A stretch of 64,000 bases of DNA from Vespa crabro (GCF_910589235.1 NC_060960.1:7134339-7198338), one strand, 5' to 3'. Shown: positions 25,425 through 37,359, counted from the stretch's first letter. The notes: generated from the sequence alone by a model not told the origin. Numbers and translations: made by a program.

Positions 25425-26640
25425 CGTAAATGTTCTTAAGCTTTCTCCCTCCTCTCCCACCCTCCCCTGAAAAAAAACCACTCCCCCACACTTTTACGAC
25501 TTAATTACACGATCTTATTCGATTATAAAAGTTGTTTGATAGTGTCGAATTTTCGATTGGTTCCACTCTCATAATCGTCGTCATCGTCATCATGAATTCG
25601 TTGAGCGGGCCAAACGACGAAAGATCAAGATCCATTCTCAAGCTCATCGCATAACCCCCACCGCACCCCACCGCACCGCGTCGTCCGGTTCTGTGAGAAT
25701 GCGGTCTCGGTATTAAGTAAACCCCTTTAGTGGTCGGCCGGTTATCTTCGATGGCGCTTTAAAAGAGGCATTTAGGCCCATTTTGGCTACCCATAGAGTA
25801 CCGCAACGGCACCGGCACCGGCACCGGCTCCGGCTTCGGCACCCTGGCTTTCTCCCTCTTCGAGGAGGCACGGCTTCACGCCCCCACCATAACGGACACG
25901 CGCGCCCTACCATAGCTGCGAGGCTCAAAGGCCCTGACTTTTACGATTCTGTTCAAGTGGTCGTAAAACTCGAGTTTATTGCCTTCATGATTTTCAAGCA
26001 AACGGCCTGCCACCTGTCGGAGCTCGACAAAAGCGGCGAACGCATGGTGCCTCTTCATTGGAGAGATCAACAAACCATGCAGAACCTTGAAGACCTCGTG
26101 AACCTTATCTCGAAGCTCATCGCGATCTTGTAGGACGATTTCTTCTTCTCAATCTCTATGGATCGTTCTATTGCAAACGATTAAGAAACTTGACTACAGC
26201 TATTAGAATCTATTAAATTCCATAATATTACATAAGTGTAAGAAACGAAGAGAAGAGTATACTATGTACCAAGTAGCAATCACGAAGACAGGTGGATGAT
26301 AGACCCTAAACATTCATAATGGCGTGCGAGAGGTAAAAGCCTACCGAGAGAGCGAGAAAATAGCCTCGGCTGGTCTCGGAGAGCGGCTTATGATGGGCAT
26401 TACTCGGCTCGTTACCGAATAATTTACGAGGTGCGAACCGTGGGGGCGATAATCCAGCGACATTTACATCCCAATAAACACACTTGATACTGACGCGGCA
26501 CGTGCGCCGGCTACGGAGCGCCCCACGGATCTCGGCCCGAGCGTTGCCCGACCTTTTACGACGTTTTAATTGTGCGGCCGTTGTCTAATTGGTTCGTAAA
26601 GCACCGAAATGCCTCATAAAAGACGTTTACGATAACATTC
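25425..26640. promoter_or_regulatory. Candidate enhancer or silencer with posterior-Hox/Caudal-type sites
   Basis: CGTAAA or its complement TTTACG occurs at 25425, 25493, 25940, 25962, 26423, 26555, 26595 and 26626, with CATAAA at 26615. About 0.6 CGTAAA hexamers would be expected by chance in 1.2 kb. Abd-B/Hox9-13 proteins prefer TTTTACGA/TTTATGG-type sites. The block from 26370 to 26680 is GC-rich and unique in sequence. Abd-B-mediated repression of Ubx through such sites is a plausible but unproven role. Confidence 0.45.
25799..25847. repeat. GGCACC hexamer tandem repeat
   Basis: About seven imperfect units of a GGCACC/GGCTCC hexamer. It produces His/Arg-rich spurious reading frames. Confidence 0.8.
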
Positions 26641-27323
26641 CCGGCCATTTCTACCGATCGGTGGACTACCGGTCGACCGGTTGGTAGCCAGAATCATAAC
26701 GTATCTTTTTATTATTCGTCCTTTCTCTCCTCTCTATCTTTAATGTCGTCTTTATATTCTATATTCTATATGGTCGATCGGACGATCCATTTGAGAAGTA
26801 AGAAGTCGTATCATCAATGCCGATAATCTGGAAGGTAGGAGCCCATCGATGCTGGTCGTTTGGACGTCTAGATGAATCTGCTGGTATTAGTTCGTTTCAA
26901 TACTCAGAGGTGGCGGTACGCGTATCCCACGAAAGGGAAGCGTGAGTTGAAGTGAGAAGGAACTAAAGGGGAAAAGCATAGGAAAGAGTGAGACCGAGAA
27001 AGAAGAGAGAAACGTGGAACAGCACGCGCGAAGCACGGCTTCGGACTCTTGGCAAGAGCCATACGATCGTGCGTTCGTGTGTGCGTTCGGTACTAGTCGG
27101 CTTCGCGTCAGATAGTGGGGGTAGAAGAGGGCGGCACCTAACCGGTGATAGGCGTCGTTACAGGCCGGAACTATTTTCGTACGGCGTAGGTAGTTTCGCG
27201 CGGTAGCAACGCGGCACTCGTGACGAATTCAATTCTGATTGGTCCTTAAGCATAACCTCCTTCCCTCCTAGCCCGTTATCCCATAGCTCCCACCACTCTT
27301 ATTCTTTTTCTCTCTTCCTTTCT

Positions 27324-27326
<3 letters not shown>

Positions 27327-27387
<61 letters not shown>

Positions 27388-27392
27388 TTCTA
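27327..27392. repeat. (CT)n microsatellite
   Basis: CT repeat of about 60 bp in the Ubx promoter-proximal region. Confidence 0.95.
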
Positions 27393-27852
27393 TCAACAGC
27401 TTGCGATTTTCTTAGCTACCGTAGTTCCGCGTAATCTCATCGGTCCTCTTACGCACATTTCTATACATATATATTATTTATTGTACATTCTTTTTTATCT
27501 TTCATCATATCTATTTCGTTCGGTGTTGTGTATCTTTTCTTTCGAAAGGAAGAAGCGAGGAGTTACGAATTTAATCTGGCGGCGGCACGTCGTGAAGTTG
27601 CTCGAGCACTCGTTCGAGGGCGCTGCAAGTGCGAAGGAGGAGAAGAGCGAGAGAGAAAGAGTGTATGTGAGAGAGAGAGAGAGAGAGAGGAGAGAGAAAG
27701 AGAAAGAGAGATGGATGGCGAGTAGGAAAGAGCAAGTGTAGCGGGTGGTAGCGTATGTAGAGAGGGGGTCATTGGTTGGAGTAGTGGGGGTAGCTGCTGG
27801 GAGCGAGAGAAGTCGGTTATCGGCGGCAGAGCTGGCGGTGCCAGAGCAGAAG

Positions 27853-27935
27853 GAGGAGGAGGATGAAGAGGTGGAGGAGGACGAGGAAGAGGAGGAGGAG
27901 GAAGAGGAGGTGGAGGAGGAGGGGGAAGGCGCGCG
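27853..27935. repeat. (GGA)n-rich purine tract
   Basis: Imperfect GGA/GAA repeat, read as poly-Glu in one frame. It lies in the presumed Ubx 5' region. Confidence 0.9.
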
Positions 27936-28032
27936 CGAAAGACGAGGAGGAGCTGTACTGGTGCGCTCCTCGTCGTCGCGGCGGCACGCAGGACCCCCGG
28001 AGAGGAAGAGCGCAGCGGCGGCGCGCGCTTAC

Positions 28033-28120
28033 GAGTGAGTGAGAGAAAGAGAGAGGGAGAGAGGGAGGGAGAGGGAGACAGATAGAAAGAGTGAGAGAGA
28101 GAGAGAGAGAGAGACAGTGA
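28033..28120. repeat. (GA)n tract
   Basis: GA/GGGA repeat followed by GCAA and GCGA tetramers up to 28186. Confidence 0.9.
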
Positions 28121-28539
28121 GACAGAGAGTAGGAACGAGGCGCGCGGTGCGGCGAGCAAGCAAGCAAGCGAGCGAGCGAGCGAGAGATGGACGGCGGCGG
28201 TACAGAGTGGCGGTACACGGGGCGCGAGAAAAGCGGTAGTGTGCCGTGGACCACCGCACTGGCATACCGTGCTTCGTTACGACACGATACGCTCTCCTAC
28301 GTACTCGTACTACGTCGACTTTCAAACACTTACCGAACGCACACGGTTCCTCTTGTCTCTCCCTCGTATTCATTCGATTTCGAATCGCATCGTTACTACG
28401 ACGAGTGCCAAGTGTAGTGTGCGGACATCATCGAGACTCGTATCTTACCGTAGTTGAATTGAAAAATTATTAACACAGTTTCATAAAAGGGAAGACGTTG
28501 CTCTTCAACGTTGCCCTTCTCTCGTCGCGTGTCACGACT

Positions 28540-28618
28540 AACAGACAGAGAGAAAGAGACAGAGAGAGAGAGAAAGAAAGTAAGAAAGAAATTGACAGAA
28601 GTAAAGAAAGATAGAGAA

Positions 28619-28651
<33 letters not shown>

Positions 28652-28660
28652 AGGAGAAAG
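28540..28660. repeat. (GA)n microsatellite
   Basis: GA repeat interspersed with GAAA. Confidence 0.95.
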
Positions 28661-29030
28661 AAAGAAAGAGACGGCCACCGGCCATCGGCTTTTATAGCCT
28701 CATATTATCGCCCCCTCCCCCCTCATTTTATTACATCGTAACCATTTAACGATCATCCTTTCTGAAAGTGGCCCAAAAGCACACGTTGAGTTTAGCAAGA
28801 TCGCTCGGTTCCTCGACCGACGCGATGAATATCGTTCGGCGTCGTTTACCGCCTACGGCTTACTGACGTCCCGCGCGACGAATCCATCCCCTCTTCTTTT
28901 TATCGATGACTTTTACGAGACCCTAAAAGCGATTTAATGCTACTTCTCTCGTTTCACGTCGTTCCGACGTCTTCTCGCTTTTTGGCGCGAAACCGGCCGC
29001 ATCGGGCTGGTTAAGGATCTCTATCGATAA

Positions 29031-29095
29031 AGAGAAAAAGAAAGAGAGAAAGAGATAGAGAGAGAAAGAGAAAGAGAAAGAGAGAGAGAGAGAAA
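29031..29095. repeat. (GA)n microsatellite
   Basis: GA/GAAA repeat about 190 bp before the Ubx ATG, probably within the 5' leader. Confidence 0.95.
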
Positions 29096-29281
29096 TAAAT
29101 AGATAAATAGATACTCTGACCTTGAATCGTCATTTGGATCAAAAGGTAAACAAATATTACATTATAAGTAACAAACGAACGTTAGTTACTTAGAACGTTA
29201 GGAAGAGAAGTAAAGATTGGGATAAGATAATTCTCTCGAGTGGCCGTGTTAAAGTGCAAGTGATTCAAAATACCCGGGATA

Positions 29282-29954
29282 ATGAACTCGTACTTTGAGC
29301 AGAGCCCGGGTGGCTTTTACGGGAGCCATCATCATCAGACCGGTGCTGCGAGTCAGCATCACGATCCCGCGACAGCGGCATATCGAAGCTTTCCTCTTGG
29401 GCTGGGTATGTCGCCGTATGCTTCCAGCCAACATCATCATCACACGTCCGGTACATTGGGTATACATCCTGGAGGTGGTAGCAACACGAGACCACCTCAG
29501 GATTCGCCGTACGACGCGAGCGTCGCGACGGCCTGTAAGCTTTATTCGACGACGCCCGAGGCAACCGGACATACGACCTCCTCTTACTCGACGACCGCGA
29601 GCAAAGATTGCAAACAACAAGACCAAACATCAGCCCATCAGAATGGTTATGCCGCGGCGATGGCCGTGGCCGCCGTCAAGGACGTTTGGCAGTCGGCGAC
29701 CTCTGCTACCAATGGTCAGACCAATTCGGTCGTACGTCCTTCCGCCTGTACGCCCGAGGGCACGAGGGTCGGTACCTACGGCGGCCTCGTGGGCGGCGAT
29801 CCGGCATCGAGTCCCGGCAACAACGGCACCTCGAGGTCCCTTGCCTCCACCTGGAACACCTGCAGTCTGAACTCGTCCGCGAGCCAACCGGTCGCCACGC
29901 AACTCCATCAGCAACCCAGCAATCATACCTTCTATCCCTGGATGGCTATAGCAG
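29282..29954 (+). CDS. Ubx: Ultrabithorax (Ubx), coding exon 1 (partial gene)
   Basis: Ubx is a Hox transcription factor that acts in the nucleus and specifies posterior thoracic and anterior abdominal segment identity. The exon encodes 224 complete codons plus one base of the next. Visible landmarks are the N-terminus MNSYFEQ (1-7) followed by GFYG (11-14), His clusters at 16-18 and 51-54, FPLGLGMSPYA (37-47), QDSPYDAS (73-80), KDVW (133-136), VRPSACTP (151-158) and SNHTFYPWMAIA (213-224). The YPWM at 218-221 is the hexapeptide that contacts the Extradenticle homeodomain. The order of these blocks matches Drosophila Ubx as I know it, which is longer because of Gly/Ala expansions. The ATG is chosen because MNSYFEQ is the family start. 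The exon ends after phase 1 of a Gly codon at GCAG|GTGAGT. The homeodomain and UbdA motif are not in the window. The open frame runs only eight more codons past the donor before a stop. Confidence 0.97.
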
Positions 29955-29960
29955 GTGAGT
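29952..29960 (+). other. Ubx: 5' splice site of Ubx exon 1
   Basis: CAG|GTGAGT is a near-perfect metazoan 5' splice site directly after the MAIA codons, with the last exon base at 29954 (phase 1). Drosophila Ubx also splices just after YPWMAIA, where a second downstream donor adds the short 'b' element. Here, reading through the donor gives GESLYRCP and then TGA at 29978-29980, so no b-type extension is available by read-through. Confidence 0.93.
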
Positions 29961-30355
29961 CCCTATATCGTTGTCCATGAGTAACCACGTGGTGCTCATC
30001 CTTTGACCTCAGTCAACGACAAACGAATCCTTTCCTTTCTACTCGCTAACAAAACGATGCCCATCCGCGTCCAAACGGGACGAGATTTTTCGGCAGCTCC
30101 ATTTGTTCATCGTCGATTGAAATACGACGTGTCCGTCACCGTGCGCCGTCACGATAACGAATTTATACCGACTACCGGGCAGGTCGTTGGAAAAATAACT
30201 CGACTGTCGTTCGCAAACGATATCGCGAACGACCGACGACGAGCAACGTTCTCGTGTTATGTGCTGTTAGAGAACGTTTCGATCAGAGTTTTCTAAGGTT
30301 ACATCCGTATTGATAAAACTCGACGGGTTTCTAACGTCGAGAGATATAGGCGTTG

Positions 30356-30435
30356 CCTTTTTCTGTTTTCCTTTTCTTGTTTTTTTTCTCCGTTTTTTTC
30401 CCCTTTTTTTTCGTCTTTTTGTTTTGTTTTTTTTT

Positions 30436-30470
<35 letters not shown>
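30356..30470. repeat. Poly-T tract in intron
   Basis: About 115 bp T-rich block ending in about 30 uninterrupted T. Confidence 0.95.
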
Positions 30471-30471
<1 letters not shown>

Positions 30472-31039
30472 CTAAAAAGAAAACAAAAAATATAAATTCG
30501 AATTGTATTCCATAGCATGTACTATCAGGCACGAAAAATATTGGAGGATTTGTTTATTAATCATGATAACACGATAGGTAGGTGTAGTGAACGACTGGAG
30601 AAAAAATTGATGGGCATTCTGGGCATTCGTTTTGACACGCCATCTCGTAAAACGAAACTTTATCGTACCCCCTTGGCTTTGCCCGCGAAAAATCTGAGAA
30701 AATGAAAGGGGAAGAAGGTATGGGGAAAAGGAAGAAAAAAAAAAAAGAAAATAGGTCATGTAACTATGCGAAGTTATATACGTTTGGTAGATAGGTAGAA
30801 TGGAGTCAAGTGCGTGTAAAATCGTTGGGTGCGCTGAGTATAATGGGAGGAGGGGGGAGGAGGAGGACGTAGGGGGAGAAGAGAAAGGGGAAAGGGAAGG
30901 GCCTGGTTCAGTCGGGGGTTCAAGTGCCTTCTCGTCGTGGTACTCACCCCTCCGGAACCCCGAATTCCGGTAGTCAGCTGTTTCTAACCATGTCTTTGTC
31001 CCACTCTCACGTTGAGAGAGACTTCTCTGACGTAGAACT

Positions 31040-31112
31040 CTCTCTATCTATCTCTCTCTTTTTCTTTCTCTCTCTCTCTCTCTCTTTCTCTCTTTCTCTC
31101 TCTCTCTCTCTT
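31040..31112. repeat. (CT)n microsatellite
   Basis: CT repeat with CTTT interruptions. Another lies at 31219-31262 and a TTC tract at 31349-31402. Confidence 0.95.
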
Positions 31113-31365
31113 ACTCGCACTCTTCTAGTCGTTAGTAGATATATAATCAACGTTGCTCTCGAGAAGCTCCGTCTCACTTTTCGATCGTGACTTTTTCAAC
31201 GAGCCAGCTGGATCTGGAGTTTCTCTCTCTTTCTCTCTCTCTCTCCCTCTCTCTCTTTCTATATCTTCCTTTTCATCTATCTATCTCTGGTCTCGGCCCT
31301 CTTCTTCTCGCGCGATCTCCTCAGTCCGGTTTTAGGTCCGCCTACTTTTTTCTTCTTCTTTTTCT

Positions 31366-31403
<38 letters not shown>

Positions 31404-33216
31404 ATCTTTCTCCGCGACCACAGAAAGATCCACCACTCTTTATGCATACAAAGGTGTAGGGATTACTTTATGAGACTGCGTGACGTAGGAAACGGGCTTA
31501 TTCAAGCTTCGAAGAACGGGAATTTCTACTGAATGAATTCTATTTTCATACTTTTCATACACGACAATTACTAAGAGCTATTGATAATGTACCTTGGTTA
31601 GGACGTACTTACTTTAGATCTATTAAGCGATGAACTAAAATATAACCTCCCCTCCCCCCTTTTCGTTATCTTCCCTCTCATATAATTTCCTTCTCTTCTT
31701 TGTTTTCTTTTCGAAAGGATAAAGAGTAATTTAGAGATGGTTACCTAGAAGAAACAGAAAGAAAGTTAGTTAATTTGCGAAGAAGTCACGGTTGGTAGGG
31801 ATGCATTCTCTCATATACGTAGGTACACTTTGGAATAACTTTGTAAGGGCCGATGCAAGGCCCTCGAAGAATGTGCCGATCGTAGGTGGGATCGTAGGAA
31901 TGAGAAAAAGCAATTGATCGAGGTATATACTTTCTTTCTTTCTCTCTCTCTCTCTCTCTCTTTTCTTTTTCTTTTGTTTTTTTCTCTCTTCCTTTCTTTC
32001 TCGCGCGCGAACGAGAAACAGGTTTCGCGTACTCGCGAATCGAAAGTCGTTGACTCATTTCGCACGATTCACCGCGAGAGGCAAGTACTCGTTGGTTCTT
32101 CTCAGCCGGCGGTAGGTAGATACATAGGTAGGTATATGAGGCCGATAGGCCACTCGAACGCGAGCCTAGTGAAATTTATCGATACAGGATTGTGGATTAT
32201 TTCGTCATATATTAAAGTTCGTACCAGAGCAAATATAGAGCCATCAATGACCGCCGTCACTCGTTACCACGATCTACGATGAATAATTTTGTTTTATCGC
32301 GATCCTCGCACGATTCCAATCCATCCTTCCTCCCGACTACCGGCGTGCTGTTCTGCATTAATGTATCCAACGTGGAAAGCACTGGCTTGTCTACAACGAG
32401 AGAGAGAGAGGGAGAGAGAGAGAGAGAAAGAAAGAGGAAAGGAGAGAGTGAGAAAGAAACAGATGATAATCATGCTTTATGACGTCGTAAGAAGTAAGAA
32501 AGTTTATCTCGCTAGTCTACCCTTTCTATTGTTTAATACCGTATAAGTATGTGAAAATACCTAAGGCAATCATCTACTAAGCAACGACATCATTTTTCGT
32601 ATCTATCGAGCGAACAATTGTTAATGTATAGACGAACGAGAGTATTTCCAAGGAGATGATCCTTTAAAAAAATGACGTTTATCTTAGCGCGCGTGATAAA
32701 AAAAGAAAATGAGTAAAAATAAAAAGAAAGAAGAAAACTTTTGCGACAAGAATAAAATATAAATTTTTCGTGATAATTCGATAATGAAATTTAATAAAGA
32801 AATCTCACATAATATCGTCGAAGAAATATATCGTTAAATGTTTCGTCTGATTTTATTAAACTGAGGACGATCACCCTCTTAACGTTTCCTTTTCTCATTC
32901 GTACTTCGTTACGAGTCTAACGATCTCTTGCGACGAGTATCTCTACGAGAATCTCTGTCTATCGTATAATTTATGATGTTTGGAATAGAGAGTATCTACC
33001 TATGTAAATGTGTATTCTAAACGTGTCGCGAATGATGTACGATCGATTATGCCTCGATGCTGGGCAATCGAATGGCTCAGAATGCCGACGGCCAACATCG
33101 TCGCTTTTATCGTTTAGTTTTGTGTGTCGGTAATGCAACCATGTAAACGGTAACGAGATCGAGCGCGCGAGACTCGATTAGTCATTAATAATCCGTCCAC
33201 GGCGAAAGAACGAGAC

Positions 33217-33217
<1 letters not shown>

Positions 33218-33277
<60 letters not shown>

Positions 33278-33291
33278 TGAAAGAGTGAGAG
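33218..33291. repeat. (GA)n microsatellite
   Basis: About 26 GA units with a short imperfect tail. Confidence 0.95.
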
Positions 33292-33624
33292 AGAACGATT
33301 GCACTCCGGAACCGTACTAATGACGCGTTAGTAATAAATACTCCAGCGAAATATCTTCTCGTAGAGCTTTTACTAAACGATTACTACCACGGACATTATC
33401 GCGACCGCTTCATTTATAAACATTCGAGTTAGCATAATCGCAAACACTCTCGTTACGAGACCTTATCTAGAAACATCTCGATGAAGATATCGTAGAACAT
33501 TAAATTGAAGAATAGTTTTTTTCTCGACTATCGTTTAATATCGAGAAAAATGTCTGAATAGTTTTATCTTCTTCTTTCTTGTTTTCTTTTTTTCTTCTCT
33601 CTCTTTTTTTTTGTTTTTTGTTTT

Positions 33625-33630
<6 letters not shown>

Positions 33631-33680
<50 letters not shown>
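33631..33680. repeat. (TA)n microsatellite
   Basis: About 25 TA units preceded by a T-rich stretch. Confidence 0.95.
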
Positions 33681-33684
<4 letters not shown>

Positions 33685-33875
33685 CTTTGTAAGATCTTCT
33701 CCGAGTAATCGAGAAGATAGATACGGAAGGATTTATGTATTAAATCGGTTTTATAATAAGATCGATTCTTATTTTCAGTTGAAACGAGATGGAAATATTT
33801 ATGTTATAAGCGCGTTTCGTACTCTTAACCGCAAATAATTTCAAGGTCTTACCACCCGCTAAGAGATACAAAAGT

Positions 33876-33877
<2 letters not shown>

Positions 33878-33920
<43 letters not shown>

Positions 33921-33935
33921 TTTCTCTCTTTCTCT
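33878..33935. repeat. (CT)n microsatellite
   Basis: CT repeat with CTTT tail. Confidence 0.95.
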
Positions 33936-34302
33936 TTCATACTGGATCACTTTCTCCTGCTTTCCCAAATGCGACCGAAATTTACGACCCTTTTCATTGA
34001 GGGTTCGCCGTGTCTATAGGGTAATTAGAGGGCGCGAAGGTGTAGGCTCAAATACTATCCGAATTCCGCTTCGATTCACCCCCGTGGAAAATTGGCTGTT
34101 TCGTTGGAGTGGTCCGTCGAGTATACCTTTTTAAAGAGACATTAAGGGTGGCCGATAACTCGAAAACGAGAAAGCAGACGTTTCTCGTTTTATTCTTCAT
34201 TTTCTTCACCGTTCGCCGTTTCCCGATTACATTCATAATTTAAGAGGATAGATAAGAATGATCCCTAAGAAAAGTCTTCTGATTACATATCTTTCCCTCT
34301 CT

Positions 34303-34303
<1 letters not shown>

Positions 34304-34336
<33 letters not shown>

Positions 34337-34372
34337 TTCCCTCTCTTTCATTTTCCCTCTCTCTTTCTCTCT
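34304..34372. repeat. (CT)n microsatellite
   Basis: Compound CT repeat. Confidence 0.95.
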
Positions 34373-34710
34373 GGATCTGTCTCGATGGAATTAGTTGTTT
34401 TTATAAATGACTTTTATAAATGTACTATACTTACATAGATCCAACCCACGCGACTAGAATATCAGTAGTATATATCACTCGTATCACCATCGTTACGGAA
34501 AATTATACGATCGTGTTTTAGGTTTAAATGAAGAAAGTAGAAAGAGAAGTAAACGATAGTCACTCACGTTTCTACGTCGTTGAAAGTTACAAAGAACGTC
34601 ACTTAACGATCGTTCGATTTGCAAAGGTATATATAGGAGGTATAAGAGGTATAAAACGACGTGTTCCCGCGCGAAAGGATCCACGTGGATATCTGGAGTC
34701 TGGTAAGCGA

Positions 34711-34711
<1 letters not shown>

Positions 34712-34780
<69 letters not shown>
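34712..34780. repeat. (GA)n microsatellite
   Basis: About 33 GA units. Confidence 0.97.
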
Positions 34781-34785
<5 letters not shown>

Positions 34786-35235
34786 TAGTCGGAAACGAGT
34801 ATGCCGGCTCGGCAATAGGTGTTACGTACCTCGGGGAGCAAGCTCATTCAATATAAAGCAGCTACGAACAACGCTGTAACCGTAACGTTGACGTTTACGA
34901 CGACGAAATCGTGGTTTTGCTCGTTTACCCCACCTCCTTTATGCGCCTCCACGTTTACCGCTATCGCCGTTTGCGAGACTCGCTTGCGAGCCAGCCGGTA
35001 ATGCAGGACCCTACCCTCCGGCACGCTCCTTCTTCCTTTGGCTCCTTCTCATGCTCTCATCGACGAAGATCCTCTCGTTCCTTCCGTTTTCTTCGTGTGG
35101 GGTAAGAATGGTCCACCCGGTCAGAACTTCTTCGACCGAGCTCGTGTTCAGAGATACGATACTCCGTACCGAAACGATCGTGTCGACGTAAAAGCGAATG
35201 GTGTTTCTCTAAGAAAGGGAACGTAGATCGTCGAG

Positions 35236-35237
<2 letters not shown>

Positions 35238-35273
<36 letters not shown>
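35238..35273. repeat. (CT)n microsatellite
   Basis: About 17 CT units. Confidence 0.95.
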
Positions 35274-35275
<2 letters not shown>

Positions 35276-36110
35276 CTCTCTTTTTGTCTCTTTTTCTCTC
35301 TCATTTTAATCGTATTCGTCAATCGATCATTTTTTTTTATTTTTTTTTTTATATATTTATCACTTTTTCGTTTCATTAGATCTATGAATTAGAAAAGTAC
35401 GTAAGATGATAATCGAGATATGAAGTTTTTCAAAAGTTTCTAATAATATAAAATTAATTCGAGTATTGATAAGCAATTAAAATCCATTGATGGGAAAATA
35501 TTCTGTTTCTATTTTTGTTTTCTTTCCTTTTTGTTTTTTTTTTTCTTTTTTGTTTGTTTTTTTCCTATTTTTTTTTTTTAATCTTTTTTCTCTTTTTAAG
35601 GAACAAAATGACGTATTTATGTACATATCCCATAGATTATCACGAGGGAGAATGAGGGAGAGAGAAAGAGAGAGAAAGAGAGAAAGGTAGGCTCGCTTGA
35701 CGTATCAACGCCTTAGTCGTAGGCAGTATTACAGATAGGCTAGCTAGAATGAACGCCATCGGCAAAGAAGCTAAAGAGGCAGCCCCGAGTGGGTGCGTTC
35801 TTCGCTTACGGAGGGCCGTCGGAGTCCTTTCCATGTGTTGCTGCTCCGTTGGCCCGGATGGAGAATGACGTACGAGCCTCTCCGTATGACTTACTACGCC
35901 CTTTTCCCTTCTCTCCACGCCCGCCGCTTCTGCGTACTGTTCGCTCGAAAAACATTCGGTGCCTCTGTCTTTCTCTCTCTTTCTCTCTCTCTCTTTTTCT
36001 CTTTCTTTCTCTCTGCGAAGCAAACACGAGCCTTACTACTCCCTTCCTTTTATTTCTTTTTTTTTTTCTTTCTTTCTTTCTTTTTTACCTTATCCTTCGA
36101 CGACTACAAC

Positions 36111-36146
36111 GGCTACGACGGCTACGACGGCTACGACGGCTACGAC
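36111..36146. repeat. 9-bp minisatellite GGCTACGAC
   Basis: Four units of GGCTACGAC, with a diverged unit before. One frame reads Tyr-Asp-Gly repeats, but the surrounding frame is low-complexity and not a credible exon. Confidence 0.85.
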
Positions 36147-37311
36147 GTTCTTCCTTCCAGTTCCCTCGCGAATTCACCCTTTCCACGCCTCACCATATCC
36201 GCCTTCTCGACATATAATTCCTGCATAATTCATCTTATCCGCTCCTCCGACTCGCTGAAAACAACGAACGAATTAATTGTTCTTTTATTCGCATACCAGT
36301 GATATGTTTCAATACCTAGGTATATCTATTTACTATTACCTTGAATTATTTCATTATTATTTTCACGCCATCGTATGCATCGTAACGAGCTCAACTTATT
36401 CCTTTTCTTTGTATTTTTTATTTTCTGTCGATAATTCACCCTTTTAACAAAGTCACTTTATGTTCGAGCTCTCGTCGTCCTTCGAATATTGAAAAATCGA
36501 AGGATATCGTGACAAGAGGATCCGTCTTATCGTGCACCTTAATGATAATCGTACGAATTATACGTTTTCCTCGCGGGTTCGATTATAAAAATGCTTTTAA
36601 CGAAAATTATTTGAAAAATATTTAATTATTCGTAACATTTTGCGTCTCGGATCGACGGCTTCTATAGAAAATGAATACCCTCTAGGGTAATTCATGCGTC
36701 AGGTAGCTATAATAATAAGCAAGTTAATAAGTATGCGAATCTTGATGGATTTTAAAAGGTTGGAGAGAACAGATTAAAAAAAAAAGATAGGAAAGGGTGG
36801 AAGGAGTGACGAAGAGGAGGAGGAAGAAGAGGAAGAAGAGGAGAAGAAGGAGGAGGAAAAATGGCAGTGCGATACATCGCTGGTATCGAGAAGGCTCGAT
36901 TATCGCGAGGCAGCTGTCGTAGGGTCTTTGCAACGTACATAATTTTCATAATCCTGATCGTATAATTCTGGTGTAACCCTGGTAGTCTAGATATTAACGC
37001 TTGATCTTTGCCGAACCTGATCGTTCGCTCTCGAAACATGTAAGTAGGTAGTACCGCCTATCTTCTCCTGATTAGCTTTTTCCCGTCAATCTTTTTTCCA
37101 TGTTTTTCCTTCAAATTCTTAACCTTACCGTGTAATTTTCGATTAAATCACTCGATCATTCTTACGACTCTTGGTTAAAGAAAAATCATCAAATTTATAA
37201 TGCCATTCGATGTCATAAATTATGTCATAAAATCTCCATATCGTTATCTTTTATATTTTCTTCTTATGTTTTGATTATATATAAAAGGATTAATTTTATT
37301 TTATAACATTT

Positions 37312-37313
<2 letters not shown>

Positions 37314-37355
<42 letters not shown>
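37314..37355. repeat. (TA)n microsatellite
   Basis: About 20 TA units. Confidence 0.95.

Positions 37356-37359
<4 letters not shown>

Larger units (their letters stand above)
1..26899. other. Non-coding DNA upstream of Ubx (bxd/pbx-like position)
   Basis: No convincing coding exon was found in these 27 kb. The longest open frames are shadows of CT/GA repeats. In insect Hox clusters the DNA 5' of Ubx faces abd-A, and in Drosophila it holds the bxd/pbx enhancers, a PRE and non-coding transcripts. No abd-A exon is visible. GC-richer islands with motif clusters (listed separately) alternate with AT-rich deserts, for example 13.3-16.1 kb, 17.3-18.5 kb and 22-24.5 kb. Confidence 0.7.
26900..29281 (+). 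promoter_or_regulatory. Ubx: Ubx promoter-proximal region and 5' leader
   Basis: The 2.4 kb before the Ubx ATG is GC-richer than its surroundings. It holds (CT)n at 27327-27392, GA tracts at 27661-27715, 28033-28120, 28540-28655 and 29031-29095, and a GGA-rich block at 27853-27935. GAGA-rich, TATA-less promoters are known for Drosophila Ubx. I see no convincing TATA box or unique initiator here, so the start site is not assigned. No ATG occurs in the roughly 130 bp just before the start codon. An upstream ATG frame at 28187-28417 (76 codons) would be a uORF if transcription begins before it. A TAGGTAG heptamer lies at 27187-27193. The boundaries are approximate. Confidence 0.55.
30000..36000. 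other. Intron segment, no exon seen
   Basis: Contains CT/GA/TA tracts and TAGGTAG at 30575, 30792, 32113 and 32125. A mixed-composition block at 33020-33200 and 33300-33470 lies between an AT-rich area and the GA tract at 33218. TATAAAA is at 34650-34656 without a clear initiator. Confidence 0.55.

Noticed and set aside
25783..26133. 116-codon plus-strand frame with a His/Arg repeat
   Set aside because: The N-terminal part is the GGCACC hexamer repeat; the remainder matches no family I know and overlaps the motif-rich regulatory block.
27745..28038. 97-codon acidic frame (poly-Glu)
   Set aside because: Produced by the GGA/GAA tract; the flanks show no conserved domain.
27563..28254. Long minus-strand frames rich in Ser, Leu and Pro (up to 198 codons)
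   Set aside because: They are the complement of GA and GGA repeats in the Ubx leader region; composition is repeat-driven and several frames overlap.
29249..29926. Frames of 100-190 codons overlapping Ubx exon 1 in other frames and on the minus strand
   Set aside because: Shadows of the real exon; Arg-rich, with no family features.
36111..36146. Tyr-Asp-Gly peptide repeat as a possible coding exon
   Set aside because: Only four 9-bp units, in a frame that is otherwise CT-repeat translation.
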